Assembly: GCF_001648175.1 (NCBI RefSeq)
Contig: NZ_CP015243.1
Location: 2,852,001 to 2,916,000 of the forward strand
Reading direction: 5' to 3'
Length of the DNA stretch: 64,000 nucleotides
From: Halotalea alkalilenta
Lineage (GTDB): Bacteria > Pseudomonadota > Gammaproteobacteria > Pseudomonadales > Halomonadaceae
The position numbers and the translations under genes were made by a program. The notes under the pieces were generated by a model. The model ran no database searches and was not told the origin of the DNA. It saw only the letters and a program-made list of their open reading frames with translations. This document shows, piece after piece, positions 61,235 through 64,000 of the stretch. How positions within the stretch are numbered: position 1 is the first letter of the stretch; every line of letters starts with the position of its first letter.

Positions 61235-61822
61235 ATGATCAGACTTCCGGTCGGGGCACGGTTCTGCCTTGGGCTTGGCGCGCTCGCGCTCAGTGCTTGC
61301 GGGCCACAACCCGAGCGCTTCGAAGACGGTGAAAGCGGCCTTGCCATCACCGTGCCCGAGGGCATCGAACGTGGTCCGTTCGAGCCTGGCTACTTCACCG
61401 ACCAGGGTTGGAAGCTGCAAGCCGAACAGCCCGGGCGCTCGATCATCGCGCTGCGTCTGGCGGATTCCGACGACATCGCCCAGGCCGAACTACGCGTTGG
61501 CGAAAGCAACGACCCTCAAGCGTTGGCTCGCTGCATGGACGCTCCAGCGACGGCCACCGCCTCTTCCGCGAGCAGTGAACGAATCATCGACGGCGCTCGC
61601 TTCGAGCGCTTCGACATCGATGACGCCGGTATGAGCCACTACCTGCACGGGCACGCCTATCGCGCAGTGGTGGAGGGCCGCTGCTACGCCTTCGATGCGC
61701 TGGTCTTCGGGGTGAACGGGGAGGTCTTCGACCCGCCGCGCGAGTCGCCGTTCTCGAGCCCGGACGCCCTCGCCCGGCTCGATGCGCTGCTCGATGGCGT
61801 GTCGTTCGAGCCCTCGCGCTGA
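61235..61822 (+). CDS. Uncharacterised lipoprotein
   Basis: Protein of 195 aa with a signal peptide and lipobox ALSAC (acylated Cys near 22). GGAGCAGCGAAG precedes the ATG. The mature part is acidic, and two later cysteines (near residues 100 and 149) could form a disulfide. I do not recognise the family. It is 78 bp before nfo on the same strand. Confidence 0.75.
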   Translation: MIRLPVGARFCLGLGALALSACGPQPERFEDGESGLAITVPEGIERGPFEPGYFTDQGWKLQAEQPGRSIIALRLADSDDIAQAELRVGESNDPQALARCMDAPATATASSASSERIIDGARFERFDIDDAGMSHYLHGHAYRAVVEGRCYAFDALVFGVNGEVFDPPRESPFSSPDALARLDALLDGVSFEPSR

Positions 61823-61900
61823 TCTTTCGCGCTCGATCCTGGATAATGCGCCAACCCTCGGCCGGTACGCCGGACCCCAAGCCCCTTGAGCGGAGCATGC

Positions 61901-62746
61901 ATGAAATACGTAGGAGCCCACGTCAGCGCGGCGGGCGGCGTCGACCAGGCGGTCGCCCGCGCTGTCGAGATCGAGGCAACGGCGTTTGCCCTGTTCACCA
62001 AGAACCAACGCCAGTGGAACGCCAAGCCCTTGGAAGAAAAGAGCATCGAAGCGTTCAAGGCGGCCTGCGCCGAGCATGGCTATGGGCCACACCAGATCCT
62101 TCCCCACGACAGCTATCTGATCAACCTCGGCCATCCCGAACGCGAGGGGCTCGAGAAGTCACGCGCCGCCTTTCTCGATGAGATGCAGCGCTGCGAGCAG
62201 CTGGGCATCACCCTGCTCAACTTCCACCCCGGTAGCCATCTCAACAAGATCGACGAGCACGACTGCCTGGCGCGGATCGGGGAATCGATCAACCTCGCCC
62301 TAGACGCCACTCGGGGCGTCACCGCGGTGATCGAGAACACTGCGGGCCAAGGCACCAATCTGGGCTTTCGCTTCGAGCAGCTCGCCGAGATCATCGAACA
62401 TGTCGAGGACAAATCACGGGTAGGCGTGTGCATCGATACCTGCCACGCCTTCGCCGCCGGCTATGACCTGAGGAGCGAGGCGAGCTGCACCGCGGTGATC
62501 GACGAGCTCGACGCGGTGTTAGGACTGAACTATCTCAAGGCGATGCACCTCAACGATGCCAAGAGCACGCTTGGCAGCCGGGTCGATCGGCACCATAGCC
62601 TGGGGCGCGGCAACATCGGGCTCGACGCCTTTCGCTGTCTGATGAACGAGCCGCGGATCGACGAGATCCCGATGATCCTCGAGACCATCGAACCCGAGAT
62701 ATGGGACAAAGAGATCCGCTGGCTGAAGGCACAGATGCCCACCTGA
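61901..62746 (+). CDS. nfo: Endonuclease IV (AP endonuclease)
   Basis: Zn-dependent TIM-barrel AP endonuclease of 281 aa. Metal-site segments include [10 protein letters not shown] (residues 4-13), LLNFHPGSH (near 112), VIENTAGQG (near 146), [14 protein letters not shown] (near 180), [20 protein letters not shown] (near 216-235), and [11 protein letters not shown] (near 262). It cuts at abasic sites and takes part in oxidative-damage repair. I chose the ATG at 61901, the family start. Confidence 0.96.
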   Translation: MKYVGAHVSAAGGVDQAVARAVEIEATAFALFTKNQRQWNAKPLEEKSIEAFKAACAEHGYGPHQILPHDSYLINLGHPEREGLEKSRAAFLDEMQRCEQLGITLLNFHPGSHLNKIDEHDCLARIGESINLALDATRGVTAVIENTAGQGTNLGFRFEQLAEIIEHVEDKSRVGVCIDTCHAFAAGYDLRSEASCTAVIDELDAVLGLNYLKAMHLNDAKSTLGSRVDRHHSLGRGNIGLDAFRCLMNEPRIDEIPMILETIEPEIWDKEIRWLKAQMPT

Positions 62747-62805
62747 CATTCTCGCGGTCCCCGCCCTGGCGCCGGGCCGCGAGCCGCACAAGGAGTGCAA
62801 GCACG

Positions 62806-63093
62806 ATGCAAGATTTCTTCAACGCCCTGGGGCGGACGATCGGCAATGCGATCCGTTTCGTCGTCGAGCTGCTCGGCGGTTTCTTCTCCGGCATCAGCGA
62901 CGCGGCCAGAGGGTTCGTCCATGGGCTGACCGGGGCGCTCGGCGTCAGCGACTCGGTGGCCAGCATCGTCGTACTGGTGATCGGCCTGATGCTGCTCTAC
63001 ACCGGGATACGCGCCCTGCTGCGCCGCTCGCTGGTGGCGGGGGTGATCTGGCTGCTGCTCGGGCTATTGGTGCTCAGTTGGCTGATCAGCTAG
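62806..63093 (+). CDS. Small membrane protein of unknown function
   Basis: Protein of 95 aa with AAGGAG upstream. The N-terminal half is an amphipathic glycine-rich segment (GNAIRFVVELLGGFFSGISD). Two hydrophobic helices follow (about 50-68 and 75-94), separated by a short arginine-rich turn (RALLRRS). I do not recognise it. It follows nfo by 59 bp and may be co-transcribed. Confidence 0.7.
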   Translation: MQDFFNALGRTIGNAIRFVVELLGGFFSGISDAARGFVHGLTGALGVSDSVASIVVLVIGLMLLYTGIRALLRRSLVAGVIWLLLGLLVLSWLIS

Positions 63094-63099
63094 GACACG

Positions 63100-63136
63100 A
63101 AAAAAAGACCGCGGTGGAAACACTCTCCACCGCGGT
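63100..63136 (-). terminator. Rho-independent terminator for leuA
   Basis: ACCGCGGTGGA (63108-63118) and TCCACCGCGGT (63126-63136) form an 11-bp stem. Read on the minus strand it ends in CTTTTTTTC. It lies about 105 bp after the leuA stop; it may also stop reading from the small membrane protein gene. Confidence 0.8.
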
Positions 63137-63240
63137 AATCAGGGATGTCGGCAGGGAACCTCGAACCGACAAAACTTAATATAGATTGAAAATGTGCAAA
63201 CGATAGGGAGAAAACGTCACACTTTTTCGATTTGTGCTAT

Positions 63241-64000
63241 TCACACCGCCAGCGACTCGCCGCTTCCAACCACCTCGCCACGCTCGACCATCGCCCGATT
63301 GAGCGCCGAGATCACCGCTTTCAGCGACGCGCTGACGGTATCGCCATCCTCCGCCATGCCGCACACCCGCCGGCCCTCGACGCTGAGCTGGACGAAAGCG
63401 ATCGCATTGGCGTCGCTACCCTCGCCGAGCGCGTGCTCGCTGTAGTCGATCACGCTCACCCGCTGCCCGCTCATGCGCTCCCATCCCGCCATGAAAGCAG
63501 AGATCACCCCGTTACCTTCGCCTTCGACGATCACCTCTTGCTCACCATGGGCCAAGACGACCCTGAGCTGCTCGCCATCGCCGCGATCGCTGCGATAACC
63601 CTTGAGCCGATAGGGCGCCGCGACGGCGTACTCGCGCACCAGGATCGAACGCACATCGTCGCTCGAAAGCTCGCCGCTCCTACGCTCGCTTTCGCGCTGC
63701 ACGTGGGGAGCGAGTTCGAGCATCATCCAGCGCGGCAGGCTGATGCCGTGATCGCGCTCGAGCAAAAACGCCATGCCCCCTTTGCCCGACTGGCTGTTGA
63801 CCCGGATCACCGCCTGGTAGTCGCGGCCCAGGTCGCGCGGGTCGATCGGCAGATAGGCGACCTGCCAGGGCTCGTCTTCGCCCTGGCGCTTGAGCGACTT
63901 GCGGATCGCGTCCTGGTGGCTGCCGGAGAAGGCGGTGTAGACCAACTCGCCGACATAGGGGTGACGTGGGTGCACCGGCAGTTGGGTGCACTCGGTGACC
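63241..64000 (-). CDS. leuA: 2-isopropylmalate synthase, 3' part (continues beyond the window)
   Basis: The C-terminal ~253 residues of LeuA, first enzyme of leucine synthesis. The frame is open to the window edge, so the 5' part is missing. Visible are the end of the catalytic/linker part (VTECTQLPVHPRHPYVGELV, AFSGSHQDAIRK, YLPIDPRDLGRDYQAVIRVN, NSQSGKGGMAFLLE) and the regulatory domain, which mediates leucine feedback (about the last 110 residues). The sequence pattern fits the longer LeuA class of about 560 aa. Confidence 0.93.
   Translation of the reverse strand, partial: VTECTQLPVHPRHPYVGELVYTAFSGSHQDAIRKSLKRQGEDEPWQVAYLPIDPRDLGRDYQAVIRVNSQSGKGGMAFLLERDHGISLPRWMMLELAPHVQRESERRSGELSSDDVRSILVREYAVAAPYRLKGYRSDRGDGEQLRVVLAHGEQEVIVEGEGNGVISAFMAGWERMSGQRVSVIDYSEHALGEGSDANAIAFVQLSVEGRRVCGMAEDGDTVSASLKAVISALNRAMVERGEVVGSGESLAV

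Overview
The window is a 64 kb, GC-rich chromosomal segment that reads as ordinary core genome of a gammaproteobacterium. The best guess from gene content and order is the family Halomonadaceae or a close relative. The pointers are ubiG-mupP, the block aspS-yebC-ruvCAB-ybgC-tol-pal-cpoB, a RegB/RegA redox system, OtsAB, OpgGH and a carnitine-degradation cluster. This is inference from protein and order recognition; no search was run. I see no rRNA, tRNA, CRISPR array, transposase, integrase or phage structural gene.

Layout. 0.1-1.6 kb: ubiquinone methyltransferase and muropeptide-recycling phosphatase. 1.6-11.9 kb (minus strand): one long operon-like block from an FmdB-type zinc ribbon protein through aspS, yebC, ruvC-A-B, ybgC, tolQ, tolA, tolB, pal and cpoB. 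12-16.3 kb: a 2-hydroxyacid dehydrogenase, the magnesium transporters corA and mgtE (divergent), and a BcrC-like PAP2 phosphatase. 16.3-18.9 kb: a patch that looks less GC-rich, with a DUF808 membrane protein and a broken MBL-fold hydrolase. 19-23.5 kb: PfkB sugar kinase plus nucleoside hydrolase, then trehalose synthesis (otsB-otsA). 23.5-30.5 kb: LysR regulator, cardiolipin synthase, the uvrB-nei repair pair behind a LexA box, a small HMA-fold protein and ygfZ. 30.5-35.4 kb: uncharacterised ORFs, a TatD nuclease, mscL and prfC. 35.5-42.7 kb: regB/regA, an inositol-phosphatase-family gene, and an overlapping run of acyltransferase, LysM/LytM lipoprotein, GT4 glycosyltransferase, PAP2 phosphatase and alkB. 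42.7-47.6 kb: glycine cleavage genes (gcvT divergent from gcvH-gcvP). 47.7-51.2 kb: carnitine to glycine betaine genes with a divergent GlxA/AraC regulator. 51.3-55.2 kb: actP with its DUF485 partner, an exported alpha/beta hydrolase and a LysR regulator. 55.4-61 kb: opgGH and a Bcr/CflA exporter. 61.2-64 kb: a lipoprotein, nfo, a small membrane protein and the 3' part of leuA.

How the genes fit together. Several loci serve osmotic and envelope homeostasis: trehalose (otsBA), osmoregulated periplasmic glucans (opgGH), the emergency channel mscL, cardiolipin synthase, and glycine betaine made from carnitine. Others form a repair set: uvrB, nei, ruvABC, nfo and alkB.

Most notable observations. 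The tol operon has no room for tolR: only a 23-codon ORF sits between tolQ and tolA, and tolA itself is frameshifted at a run of seven C. A second frameshift, in the MBL hydrolase, also lies at a seven-base G/C run, so sequencing or assembly error must be excluded first. Regulatory candidates include a LexA box before uvrB-nei, a 21-bp-spaced direct repeat between the carnitine genes and their regulator, a hairpin covering the mgtE ribosome-binding site, paired TTTC/GAAA palindromes at the gcv promoters, and a small ORF with its own promoter and terminator upstream of regB. I did not find a clearly new multi-gene system.
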